Source: Rhinopomastus cyanomelas
Taxonomy: Eukaryota; Chordata; Aves; Bucerotiformes; Rhinopomastidae
NCBI GenBank assembly: GCA_013400115.1
Contig: VXBP01003612.1
Coordinates: 88,678 to 152,677 of the forward strand
Direction of reading: 5' to 3'
DNA length: 64,000 bases
The notes beneath the pieces were generated by a model. That model saw only the letters and a list, made by a program, of their open reading frames with translations, searched no databases and was not told the origin of the DNA. Position 1 is the stretch's first letter, and every line of letters begins with the position of its first letter. Position numbers and translations under genes: made by a program. Of the stretch, positions 42,190 through 54,850 are shown in pieces.

Positions 42190-42245
42190 TACAGGCGGTT
42201 CATTTACACTTTGCATTTCAATTAATCCATATTGATGTGGTAATA
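42190..42245. promoter_or_regulatory. AT-rich candidate enhancer block with POU and homeobox sites
   Basis: CTTTGCATTTCAATTAATCC followed by ATATTGATGTGG packs an octamer-like site and a homeobox core in under 40 bp, 450 bp upstream of exon 2. Inferred only. Confidence 0.25.
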
Positions 42246-44031
42246 GTGGGCAGCGCTCCCCACAGGGGCAGCAGTCAAGGCTGCAATCCCATGGCTGCCT
42301 TTATTTCCCTTTTACATGTGCTTTGTGTCTGCTGCCCTTTGTACCACACAAAGGTTTCCAAATCGAATTTCTTCGGACGCACCAAGAGCAGTAATAAATT
42401 CGTCAGCCTTCAGAGTCCCCGAGTTTTAGAGCAGACAGGAGGAGACGAGTGAATAAATGCAACTTTCCTAGGACTCCCTAATCGGTCCTACGGCTGCCTG
42501 GAGCCAAGACGTAAGAAGAGTCAATCAAATTTCCTGAAAGCACTCTCAACCTCAGCGCTCAGCCTTTCTACCTAGGCAGCTCCTCTTCCCACACGGACTT
42601 GAGGGCTGTTTTGGGGTAGTGACCTCTAAATGCATCACCAAGCAGCAGTCTTTAACCTCCATCTCTTGGACTGAATGCCAATTGTTCCTGATCTCCTGAT
42701 GACCTAACTAATACCAAAGAGATGTTTTCCACCACCAGATCACCATGACAATGGACTCTCTTACCCCATTTCTTCCCGGAACTAGCCCTAGGCTGGTATT
42801 TGTACAGATCCACCCTCTCTCAGCTGCAATCAGGTGCCTGAGGAGTGGCACTACAGGCCTGCACAAGCAAACAGTGCCAGCTCCTGCTGCAAACCCCAAA
42901 GGATCCCAGGGACGGGAACAGCCTTTCAGTTTTGTTTGCAGAACTCACCCTCAGAGATTAAAAAAAAGGAAGAAGAAGCTGGTACAGTATGCTACCCTTC
43001 AGAAAATCCTACCCCAACAGCCAGCACAGCTTGAAGTCCCAACACACAGACCCTGAAACCATTTGTTTGACCAGCTGTCTGCTGCGTCGTGCCTGCCAGG
43101 CAAGACACGCAGCGCCGAGCCCACGCCAAGCACCAGCGCGTAGGGGCACAACGGGGAGCTAATGGTGCTCTTGTGGGGCGACGGGAGCTGGGCCATGGGA
43201 GGGAGGAGGAAAATCCATCCTGGGTTTGGTAAGGGCGGGGAGCTACCCATCACACACTGGAATTGGGCTCCATGAGACAAACTGGTACTAATGTGGCACA
43301 AACGGATTAAGAACCGGGTCCAACAAGTCCAGTAGAGCCCTGGAAATACAGTGTTTGCCATCCTACGGAAGCTGTTCCCAAGAAGCCATGGGCATGGCAC
43401 CAGTATGATTCTCTCTGTGCCCAGAATTACCCTGAAACTGTTTTGAAGAAGTTACAGTTTATGTTCCAGTCACCAGAGGTGCCACCACTGCGGAGTAACA
43501 GGGACAGAAGCTGCAGGACCACAGTGGAGGAAGCCCTAGAGAAGCCCAAGAGAGCCTGCAGCCCCGGATGGGGGTACCTCCGCAGCCCACACCTCACCCC
43601 CACATGGGGTTTTGTACCTTGGGCTGAAAAGGAGCTGCCATTAGGGGGTCAGAAAGTAAGAAAAGCAGCTTTTGATGCTTGTGACCTGAATCCTCCAGCT
43701 TACAGGGACTTTCCTCCTGAATGGCAGCACCCATGTGGAGCTCCCAAACACCCTCACCCATGCAAATGGTGTTTACAGCTTTCCAGCAATTGTCCCCAAG
43801 CTTCCCTCGTGGGGATCACCTCAGATTACTGACAGCTCTTCCCTCTCTACATTATCTGCTTTGGAATGTAAACACGGTGCCACCAGGGGCACTTCCCAAC
43901 CCCACACAGGGTCAAACCTCTCCTTTGCCACCTCTCAACACAAATCCTCCACCTTTCTACCTGATCAAGCACAATTTGAGGGCTCCTAAACCTTTCAGCA
44001 TCTTTGCCCACGAACTTATTCCCAGCGAGAG

Positions 44032-44213
44032 AGACAGAGCCCTGGAAGGGGCTGCCCAGGGGGGTTGTGGAGCCTCCTTCTCTGGAGACATTTCAAACCC
44101 GCCTGGATGTGTTCCTGTGCAACTTGGTCTAGTGGATCCTGCTGTGGCAGGGGGGTTGGACTGGGTGGTCTTTCAAAGTCCCTCCCAATCCCTAGTGTTC
44201 TGTGATTCTGTGA
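44032..44213 (+). mobile_element. CR1 LINE 3-prime fragment in intron 1
   Basis: CCTGGAAGGGGCTGCCCAGG, GGAGACATTTCAAACCCGCC and CCTAGTGTTCTGTGATTCTG. Confidence 0.85.
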
Positions 44214-44851
44214 CCCTTGTCCTGTGTTACTCACTTCCTCCTGGCTGGTACCTCGCGCCGCAGCCCGCCACCAAGGGCAGCTTCTCTGAGAAAAGAAATA
44301 ATTAAACCCCTGCTCAGCTATCTCAATTTTTTTTTTTTGTTTTAAATTCACACAGAGGCCACACGCTGCCTCCTCTGCCCAGATTATCTGGTCTGTGGTC
44401 ACCCACAAAGCCGATGGTGGCTTCAGGAAGGACAGCAAACAAGGTGAAGATCCATGACTCTGACAGGAAACGTGACGACTGCTAAAAAAAACACTTCCAG
44501 AACCATTTGGAACTGTTTACGCAGCCGTAAGCGGTGGGGGGAAAACAAAAGATAAAAAAAGAGACAAGCCACCCCACAAAGCTCAAACACATTTCCAGGA
44601 TGTGACCAAGTCGTCACCTCGACTCGCTCAGCGTAGGAGTACACGCCGCACTTCCACGCCGCGCTGCTCTGAACCGCCAGCTCTTCCGCGCGGCCCTTAA
44701 ACACACAGAGGACGCTAAAAACAAACAGCAAGAGCATCGCTCTCAATTACAGCCTTTCTAGATAAAATCCTCCAAGCATGAGAAATGTGAATGCCAATTA
44801 ATCTCTAATGAAGGGATGAGTTCACACGCACACACGTTCTCCTGACTCTGC

Positions 44852-45310
44852 TAGAGCAAGTGCAGGGGAGGGCAATGAAGCTGGGGAAGGGTCTGGAGAA
44901 TAAATCTGATGAGGAGAGATGGAGAGAGTTGAGGGTGTTTAGTTTGAGGAAGAGGAGGCTGAGGGGAGACCTCATCACTCTCTAAAACTCTGAAGGGACA
45001 CTGGAGAGATGTTGGTGCTGGTCTCTTCTCACAAGTCATTACCAACTGATCCAGAGGGCAGGGCTTCAAGCTCCAACAGAGGAGGTTTAGACTGAACATC
45101 AGGAAGAACTTCTTCACGGAGAAAGTAGTCAGGCACTGGAATGGGCTGCCCAGGGTGGTGCTTGAGTCTCCATCCCCAGATGAGTTTAAAGTTGCTTTGA
45201 TGCAGTGCTGGGGAAGCTGGTTTAGGGATGAACTTGTAGAGTAGGGTTGATGGTTGGACTCAATAATCCCAAGGGTCTTTTCCAACTTGAATGATTCTAT
45301 GACTCGATGT
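44852..45310 (+). mobile_element. CR1 LINE 3-prime fragment in intron 1
   Basis: About 460 bp: GGAAGAGGAGGCTGAGGGGA, ACATCAGGAAGAACTTCTTC, AATGGGCTGCCCAGGGTGGT and the tail TTGAATGATTCTATGACTCG. A different CR1 subfamily from its neighbour at 44.03 kb. Confidence 0.87.
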
Positions 45311-46221
45311 GAACCGATGGGCTGATTGTGGTCCCTAAGGCTGCTGTGTGCGTCTCCAATGCGGTGATGTCTTCCCATCCCTTCCACAGACATCACTTTA
45401 GCCGCTCCAGTCTCCCCAGTGCTGCTCTGGTTCAAAGAGCCAGGCCACGAGGTCTGCCTGGGTCTGCCACCTCAATCCTTTCAGGTGATTGCAGTACGTG
45501 TGGTGCCCCAAGAAAGAACAAAGTTGAGGCGCAGAGAGGAGGGGATCGATGCAGGAGCTCGTGCGGAGGCTCCGGGGGGAGCAGAGGTGCTGCCCAGCTC
45601 CTTTGTGCACCCAGGTCACATCGCACACGAGATGGGGAAGCCGAGAGGAAGCGCCGCCCGTTCGCTTGCGAGAACACTTGAGGATAAATAAGGAAATACC
45701 AAACCCTGGCTGCAAAAGGCTGGAGATTCTTCTCCGGACTGATACATGGGAAGTCCTTTCAATAGGAAACCACAGGAGTAGATTACTGTGATTACACTTC
45801 AAAAGCAAAGGCCCTGCCACAGGGAGACATAATTGAGAGAAAGTGGTGCTCCTTGATCACTGAAGTCCAGACCCCCTGCTTACACCTCCTTGCATTCACA
45901 CAATCTGCCTCCATTCTCCCGGCACTCTCGGGGTATCTCTGCTGTTTTCTAATGCTGCCGAGTACCAAAACTGGGCAAAACACACTCCTGACACCATCAA
46001 AACTCAGAGAAACAGAGCTGTTGGTGGAGAGGGCAACGGAAGGGACCCCTAAGCCAGAGAAACTGCTCAGCTTTTGAGAAAAATTAAGGTATTTCTAGAC
46101 TGAGAGCTGAGGTCACACCAAGCCCAAAGTGAAGCTTAAATCAGTGAGTTCCAGAGCTCTTCCCGTCAGTGTGGGCAGGGCAAAGGCTGTCAGACCCCTG
46201 AAAAGGAACAGCACCGTGAAG

Positions 46222-46518
46222 CACAGAATCACAGAACATTGGGGATTGCAAGGGACCTCGCAAGATCATCCAGTTCAATCCCCCTAACACAGCAGGATCC
46301 CCGAGACCAAGTCACACAGGAACATTACCAGGCAGATTTTAAACATCTCCAGAGGAGGAGACTCCACAACCCCCCTGGGCAGCCCCTTCTAGGGCTCTGT
46401 CACGCTCCCTGGGAAGAAGTTGATGTGGAACCTCCTCTGTTCCAGCTCACACCCACCGTCCCTTGTCCCAGCGTTAGATGCCACTAAGCAGAGCCTGGCT
46501 CCATCCTCCTGACACCCA
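46222..46518 (-). mobile_element. CR1 LINE 3-prime fragment in intron 1
   Basis: About 300 bp: CACAGAATCACAGAACATTG, CCAGAGGAGGAGACTCCACA and GCAGAGCCTGGCTCCATCCT. It is opposite to the copy at 44,032-44,213. Confidence 0.85.
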
Positions 46519-47079
46519 AACCCAGAGTCCTCAGAAACACAGCCAAGTTCTCCTTAAAAAAACCCCTTCTCTGCACACCAGAGGATTCCATGATTCTTTA
46601 CAGCTTTTGTCCAGCACAAGAGAAGTCTGATCTCTACAAGCAACAGTTTGGTTGAACTGGAGGGGGACCTGGTTAATAGTCCCAGCAGGGAAATGAGTGA
46701 AGGGAAGCGGCAAACCCCGCTTTGGAAGCAGGAGCCAAACCCTCCCCAGCTGTGCAGAGAATTGGAATTCTGACTTTCCCCGATCACCTTACTACATATT
46801 TGGGTTTTATTACGCCAGAGGAAGAAAAGGCAGGACAATCACTTCACTGAACATTCCAGTTTCACATCAGCGTCATCCCATTACATTGGCAAAACGCAGG
46901 TACTGGCCGCAACTGGTTTTCTCAGCCGCTCACCGCCCCACTTCTTCCCCAAAGAAACAGAAAGGCCAAAAAAAATAACAATAAACCCCTTCTTTCAACT
47001 CTCACCTTGGACCCTTGGACTGGAAATCTCTTTCCTCCCAACCAGACCTGCTGTCCATTTCTTTTTTGCCATCAAAAAT

Positions 47080-47330
47080 AATCCAAAGCCTCGCTGGCTG
47101 TTTAACCGAGAGAAGCCCTAATTGATTCCCACAGTAATTAACCTGCATTTTACCTCGGAGAGTGGTAGTTAAGGAAGTCGGCGCTGCTATTTATAACTCA
47201 TCTCAAATTGAGGGCAGACTGCCTAAAATCTAACACATCCCAGCTGTACTCCTGTTTGAACTGGGGCCAAGGGAATTTTTTAAAGCAATCTTGGCACTGA
47301 ATGAATGACACCAACAGTATGAGCGCGCGT
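47080..47330. promoter_or_regulatory. Candidate conserved enhancer in intron 1 with a consensus MEF2 site
   Basis: CTATTTATAA at 47,187-47,196 fits the MEF2 consensus exactly. Close by are homeobox cores (CCCTAATTGATTCC, CAGTAATTAACC) and TTGGCA half-sites. The block is AT-rich, free of repeats and precedes a short CpG-bearing stretch. Confidence 0.3.
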
Positions 47331-48785
47331 GTGGTTGTGTTGTGGTGACGTAGCGCTGGAGGTGGAAGGGGAAGGGGGGGCAACCCGTCGTAATCCCTCT
47401 TTCCAAAGCCCCGCTCGACGCGTACGGCCTCGGCAGCGGCCGGTGCGCCCGTGCTGGAGCCTCCCACCCAAAAAGCAAACACAGGAAACGTCTTTTCCTG
47501 TGGAACGCCTTGAAGTGAGAAGCACATGGCTAATCTGCATAAAAGCAAAGCCACGCCACTCCTGCCAGGAAGGTTAGTGCTCGTAATCTCTGGCCATGGA
47601 GCTGGCTGCCTGTGAGGACTTGGACCGGCGCCTGATAACCCAGAAAGAGCCGAGAACAGATGGGCAAGGACCCCGGCAGAAACAGCACGGCGCACGTGAC
47701 TCGCCACATGGCCCCGCCAGCCCTAACTATTGTTTGGCTGCCGAGCCAGCACGGCTACAAAGACGAACTCGAGCGGGCCCCAAGAATCCAGCGAGAGGCA
47801 GCAGCTGCTCCCCGCTGTCATGGTCAGGCTGGACAGAGGGGATGGGACAACCAAACCCCAGAGCAGTGAGAAGATGCTGACCGGTAGTGAGCATCATCCC
47901 ACAGGTTCACAGAAACCACTGCTCACTGCCCTGAGGCTGGTTCTTACTGAGACATTACTGAAGTGAAGAAAGTAGGTCTCAGGAGAAGAACCTGCTTTCT
48001 TCTTGTGTGTCTCCAACCCACCATTACCCAAAGGCAAGGGCAAGTAGTCTGTGTGGCCAGTGAAGGTACAAAGCATGTTGCCATGCTGGCTATGTAGTGA
48101 TGGACAACGCCAGGACAAGGGAGTTGTTTCCCTACAAACAGCTACAAGGGACCATGGGCCTGTTGGATTTAATCACTGAACCACGCGAGAGCATAAACCC
48201 AGCCACGTCCCGCAACCTTTCTGTGCCACACAGACTCTAGGAAGGAGAAGCCAGCGACAGCAGCATCAGCTTAACAGTCTGCCAACACCCGCAGCGGCTC
48301 GTGGAAAAGACCTAGGTTCAAAATCAGCAGCTTTCCCTGCCCATTCCAGCGCCTTCCACCCCGCTGAGAAACACCAACTGTGCCAAGGCAGGCAGGGGAA
48401 CCTCCACGTGAGACTCCTGGCAAATGGAGACTCAGTCAGGAAAAATATTTCATCCTGAGCACAAGACTTTTATCAGCTGAGCACTAGCATCATCTCAGCA
48501 AAGCAACCCTAACCACAGCGCAGAGGCCGTTGTCTTTACCATTTCTGGTGCATTTTGCATCCTCAGGAGCGACCAAGAGCTGGGGCTGCTGCAGGGCATG
48601 AGGGCCGGGTGAGGTCCCCAGAGCATAAGACCAGTACCAGGCCAGATCCACAGGGTCCGCGGGAGCGGGGGCTTTTGCCCCCCAGCTCTATGGCAAGCCA
48701 TGATGATCCTGAGCAGCCCAAAGCCTGCAGCCAACTGCCACACTGCAACCGCAGCAACCAGTGATGTCACTCCTAACAGAACTAA

Positions 48786-48798
48786 GGGGGGGGGGGGG
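48786..48798 (+). repeat. G13 mononucleotide run
   Basis: Thirteen G in a row on the plus strand of intron 1. Prone to length errors in sequencing. Confidence 0.85.
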
Positions 48799-50559
48799 AC
48801 CAGCCAATAGGAAACGAGGTGCTTCAGCAAACCCCACTTTCAAGCACTGGTCACTCTCCCACCTCCAGGTTGTACTTCAGACACTTTTACACCTGTTTGT
48901 GCCTCCTGAAGCTCCGCACACAAGCGGCTCCCTATTCCTCTGTAACCAGCGTAGAGGGCTGAGGCCGAGAACCGAGCACAAACTAACTACTGTCCTCATT
49001 TGCAACCACAGTTCATCTTCCAGGGAGGGAATCTTTTATCTGAACTATTTAAGGTGCAATGGGCTGTGAGAAGGTCAGTATCCCAGCCTGAACTTGCTGC
49101 CTTTGATGGCTTTCTGGAGGGGCTGGCACAATGGGTCCTACTTCATTGCCTCTCTTCTGATGGCAGTGTGCTTTGAAGGAGAGATGGGAGAGGTTGTGGG
49201 GAAATAAAAGATCCTCCTGTAGCAGGTAAGATGATCCCAGAAGACAACACACCTAGAAAACCCCATGGTAAACACAACACTGGAGATGCCACGTGTCTCA
49301 CGAGGACAGTTTGGACAACGAGTGTGTTCCACTGAGGACATCAGCACAGGAACCTGCACTTCCTTTTTTGTTTTGCTTTCCCCTCCTCCCTTTTTTAAAC
49401 TTGAAAAGCCCCCCAGCTCCTGTCAGTCACCCAGCGTGAGCAGGACGACAGGCCACACCTGCACCGCTCGGCCCTCCATCAGCTGCTGTCCTTGCCCACT
49501 CACCACTTTGGGAGACAGGGATCTCCAGTAAGGAGGCAGGCTGGGCTCCTCTGCCTCACACCCATTGGCTTGGGGTACCAAAACCTGCCCTTTGGAATAC
49601 AGGACAGGCTTCAGGGTTACAGACTGTCACCCTTTGGGAAAATTACAGGGAAAAAAGAGACTAAGCTATGGAAAAATACAGCTCCTTGCCTCATCCCCAC
49701 AAATCCTAATATCTACCTTCGATTTCAGCTGAAAACTGAGAGGTGAAGCATCATTATAATCTCATTACCAACGGCCAGAGCGGGTTAAATTATCTGTTGC
49801 CAAAGTGCTCAGATCACTGACCTCTGCTCAACACTTTCAGTTCTGCAACTAGAGGGAGCCTGGCTTGTCTTCTGGCTTTTTCCAGTAGGTCAGGGTTTGC
49901 CTGACGACACTTTCTATTCCTCTAATCTCCTGTTAGCACACAGCCCTCAGAACAACACTCGGCACAAAAGGAAAAGGGGACGTTTGCTAAATTATCTCGG
50001 TCCCCTGCTCCTAACCAAAGGTTATTTGAAGCTCCTGTAAACTTAAAACCAGCCCTGCTTAAACGTCACTCCTTTGCTTGATTCCTTTATTACACCGGTT
50101 CCTTTGGGGAGATCTGCTGTCAATCCAGGATACTCCAGTTCTACCAGTGGGAAAGATGATGAGTAAGTTTTCTAGGAGCAGCTCTCCGCGAGCTCCATCT
50201 CCCTGGCTGAACACAGTTCAGTAATTACCCTCTTCACACTTCTCAGCAAGAGGCCAGTCCACCCATCTTGGAGGGCCTTCCTAAGCACCACTCTGCAAAT
50301 TGAGTAAGAGTGACCTGAGTTTTGCTTATCCTTATGAACACTTGATTCCTGAGGTGCTCAGAAGAAGGTGGGGAAGTGAAATGAGGACCCCACGTCCCAC
50401 CCCCACTGGAAATAACCCCAAGAGGAGAGTTCTTGTGTCCAGCTGAGGGGGTTTTTTTTGAGAGTGGGACGGTGCCAAGCCTGACTGTGCTTCGAGCAAC
50501 GTGCACTCGCTGATCTCATCTTTCCTTCCCAGCCTGACTTTAAGCCCTCCTTAACAAAT

Positions 50560-50700
50560 TCAACAAATCCTGCTTATCGAGGTGCTGGATTACAGCTCCT
50601 TTCTTTGGGAAGCTGTTCTCTCTGATACATGGCCACGCTGCTTATCACACCCCATTAATTAGGCATCTCTCAGGACCCTCGATGTAATATTTCATCCCCC
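50560..50700. promoter_or_regulatory. Candidate enhancer block in intron 1 with GATA and homeobox sites
   Basis: Two CTTATC GATA motifs (CTGCTTATCG and CTGCTTATCACACC) and ATTAATTAGG within about 100 bp. Sequence pattern only. Confidence 0.22.
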
Positions 50701-53700
50701 ATCCTATCTGGAGATGACACACAACTGCTTTGCTGCAATCTCACCCCTAGCACCCGAAAATGAGGCAACAACCCGAGGACTAGTTTCCCTCTCCTACCAG
50801 CATGACACTGATGAGGTGACTAAACATCCACGCTGTTTCAAAACCCCAAAACGGAATGGCTTTGCAGGGGCTCTGCGGGGCTGGGCTGAGAACAGTCTGA
50901 GCCCGGGCTCGGGCTGGCATGGCTCGCTCTCGGCGTCGGGCTGGACGACGCACGTTGTCCCTATCTGACAGCCCAGCCAACTCGGCCGGGCAAGCGGTTC
51001 CCTCTTTATCAAACAGACACCCGTGTGGAAGCAGGAGCCACCAACTGCTTCCATGGTTGTTTTAACTCGGCAGGAGATGCTGACAAACACCATTTACCAA
51101 ATTAAAATGATGATTCTTTTGCAACAGCTGGAGACCAGTGAGATTTCCAGTCATTCCACAGGTAGCTGCACACAGCTTCTGCAGTTTGCTCTACCCCAGG
51201 CACAGTCATCTCCGACACTAATAATTTCAACTTCCATTTAAGGTTGGGAACACAATCTCTTTCCATCCAAGTAACTAGGTAACTAGTTATTCCCTCACTC
51301 AGACTTCAGCTCACTGCTCAACCGACCCACCCCAAGATTTCCATGGTGCCACCACAGCCTCCTCCTTAAACCTAAGCGAGACCAAGACGCAAAGAAAAAC
51401 CGCGACCGGGCTCCACGGGAGTCGATCCCAAGGAACATGTGATAGTTGTAATGAGGTGACATTCGCCTTTTAAGATGGAAAGAAACTTCCTTCCTGAATA
51501 TTAAATCAAGCCTTAAGTTTAGCCAACCTCCTACGTCTGCTCTAATGAACTGGAGGCAAGTCAACAAAACGACGGTTAAGTGTCTCATTACCGCGTTTTC
51601 GTTCCAGACCTACTTACACACTGGAAGGAGCAAGCAAGCTCATGTTGTACCACAGAGATGGGACCGGGCCAAGAGCAAGCCATAAAAAAAAAAAAAGAGA
51701 GAGGAGGAAGGGCTGGGATGGAAGAACAGAATTATCCTAAGTGTCACCACTACTTAAGTGATCTAATTTCAATCAGTGAGAGAGCAGCTGCTCCAGATCG
51801 CTAGCAAGATGCAAAATATTTGCGCTAAGCGCCACTGAAAAGCTGAAAGGGCTCCAGAAGGCCCGTAAATACTCTCAGACAACTGCGACCTGTGGCAAAC
51901 GTGGGTCATCCAGCTAATTCTCCGTGACCCCCCAGTTTCCTTTCAGAGCAGCAATACTGATCTCACAGACAGATGTCTCTTGCCACTGAACACGGCGGAT
52001 GTTTTGCAAAGCTTGAGGGCTGAAGGGCCGTTGCAAGAGGTTCACTGGAGTTTACTCTCCAGACTCTAGTCAGTTGTTAGTGATTAATTAAAAGCCCCTT
52101 TTCTGCAGAAATCCTCTGGGTCCTGGTGCACCCCTGGGAGTCAGTAAGGCACCTCCTCCAGCATCACCTCCTACCTCGCTCTAAACAACTCCTTGCTAGC
52201 TCTTCATCCATAAAATGCAGCACTGCAGGTTTCTGCCCACTTGTGTCTGTCTGAAAGCTCAGGCTGGATTTGAATATCTCATCTCTTTGCAAATTTGTCT
52301 CATTTTACAGCAGAAGCAGCGGGGTGGTTGAACAGACTCAACTGCACAGGCAAATTCCCATGACCTCGTACCTCATGCTAGGCTGGGGAGGGCACACCCC
52401 ACAGACACTCCTGCGTTGGGTCAGGGCTCCGGAACACAGTGGGTCTCCTGCAGTCCCAGCTCTCCCAGTGCATCCCAACACTGAGATGAAGAAGGACGCA
52501 GCCAGGCTCAACACAAGAGAAAGGTACAGCTGCTGCACCTCCGCACACGGAGCTCCATCTTGTCCAGAGCAGCTGCTGCTTTAACAAGAGCTGCGTGTCG
52601 GGGCCTGTAGTTTCTACCAGCCACCCAGGTTCTCCCTTCCTCCTGCAGAATAACCCAGGAGCTTGTACGATGCAAAGGAAAGGCTGATCAAAGTCATCCA
52701 AGAAATAGGAGTTCTGCAATGGATGTGTGGAGGAGACAGGCAGCCTCAGGTGGAGCAAGCACGGAACTTGGTGCTCCACCACCTTCTCCTCCCCTCCCAG
52801 CCCCAGAATTCATGCTCAGAGGTGAGGGGTGGCTCAGGCTGCTGGAATTGCCCAAGGGCACACTGTTAGCCCAGCCAGGGTGATGATCAGCTAATTACTT
52901 CAGGAGGATCTCAAAGGCAAGATGCAGGGTAGCACTAACCTCCACAGCACCCTTTGTATCCCTAGCATCACCCCCTCCAGAAGCAGCTCCACACCCCTTC
53001 AACCCTGTCCATCCTCCTGACCCCACACAGGGTTTCACAGGAGAGACCCAACACCACCAGGTAACAACAGGCCCTGTTTTGCTGATAGGAAGAAGAAAAC
53101 TTAGTTCCCTTCTTCTCACTACAGCAGCTGACAGAGTCAGATGCTATTTTCGTGGATTTTATTGAGCCTTCTCCTATTTTAGCCTTCAAACTCAGCCTTC
53201 AAGACTCCACTTCAGTTCCACGGAACCAAAAATATTTGAAATCACAATAAGAACAAGCTACCATCTGCATTTTCCGAGGATACACTGGGTAACTGTCACA
53301 AGCAACAACCAATCGCCAATATTTACACCCAACCCATCTATCTGCATCCGGAGAGCAGAGCTGCTGCCATGTCTGTGCCAGTGGAGGTTGGGGGGAGACA
53401 TGAAGACAAAGTCAGAGCAGCAACCAGCTCCAGGAGATCAGTGAAGAGGCATCACCGGAGCCTTCGTTGAGCCAACGCTGTCACTTACTCAGGTTCTTAC
53501 GTCGGCAAACCCAACGTGAATCCCAGCCCCACGCTGACGCAAGGTCGCTGCTATTTTATAGTCATTATTTTTAGAAAAAAGCCCACCAGCCCTTGGTGAT
53601 GGGATTTCTGAAGCTCCAGTCTGCTGCCCCACGCTCGCTTCTGTCCTTGGGCTTTTTTATTTCATCTGCATCCAGGATAAAAAGAACTCCAGCTTTCTTC

Positions 53701-53746
53701 TAAAGCAAAATGAACAATGTGGGGAGTTGCTCAGTGAGTTGAAAGC

Positions 53747-53761
53747 AGTGTGTGTGTGTGT
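53747..53761 (+). repeat. Short (GT)n microsatellite
   Basis: About seven GT units in intron 1. Confidence 0.7.
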
Positions 53762-54669
53762 GCTGGCAGCTGGTGAGGAGATACAGAAATCCCTCGCTGT
53801 GCCAATGCCATGGGGGGAGGAGGAACAGCAAACACTGCAAAGTCTTCCCCTGGTTGCAGGAACAGGTAGAACAAGAAACTGTAAGACAACTCGTGTGAGA
53901 AAAGGGAGATGAGACATGACTGCACCTTGACGGCTGTGACAGCTCACAGGAGTTTACTGCCATTTACAGAGTGATCAGGTATTTGAAATTAACCTTCATT
54001 CACGTTCACTGCCCGGTGCCAGCGCTGCCTTGACACGGGGCACTTGCACCGTGCTCTGCCTTCGTTGTTGAAGCCAGTAAATCCACACTCTGCAGCCCAG
54101 CAGCAAATTACACCACGATTTCCTGATCCAACAGGCCTGAGCAGCTACTTGCATGTGGACAACAGATTTAGCTCCTTGCTCTGGAGAGGAGAGACAGGGG
54201 TTAAGGGCCAAAACAGTTGTAAGCCAAGGAGCACTCGATGGCTCTGGGATGTTTCACAGAACACTAATCACTTCATCTGATTTTAATTCCTGACACCGAA
54301 TCAGCATATAGCTTTTCAAAGGAAACCTTGTCCTAGATTGCAAGGTAATCAATCACAATTAACGCAAAAACAAGCTTTTGCAACGGTGTCACGCCTTGTG
54401 AACCCAACGGGAACGGCAGGGAAAGGGCTCTGGAGGTACCTTTAAAGTGCAGACAGGTACAACACTGTGGGGTAGGTCTGGTGGTCCCTTCCACACGTCC
54501 TAGAGCAGACAGCAGGTAACCAGGCATTTTGCTTCTACTCCAGAGCACGAGCTGACCAAAGGGCTTTCTGTGCCGCTCTATCACAAACCCTCACCCAGGA
54601 TGATCACCTCCAGCACCTCAAAGTGCTTCCCCACTAACAAACCCTCTTCCAGGGAAGCCACAGGCAGCT

Positions 54670-54850
54670 AGAATCATCAGGGATTGGAAAGGACCCCGAA
54701 AGATCATCTAGTCCAATCCCCTGCCAGAGCAGGCTCACTTCACTGGAGAAGCCATGGAATCAGAATCATTCAGGGTTGGAAGGAACCATCATCCAGTTCC
54801 AACTCCCCCAGCACAGGCAGGGACACCCCCCCTAGACCAGGCTGGCCATA
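54670..54850 (-). mobile_element. Two adjacent CR1 LINE terminal fragments
   Basis: The first (54,670-54,733) reads AATCATCAGGGATTGGAAAG; the second (54,758-54,848) reads AATCATTCAGGGTTGGAAGG. They are different subfamilies in the same orientation. Confidence 0.75.

Noticed and set aside
43721..44305. 194-residue plus-strand open frame in intron 1
   Set aside because: It runs into the CR1 fragment at 44,032-44,213 and has no recognised domain.
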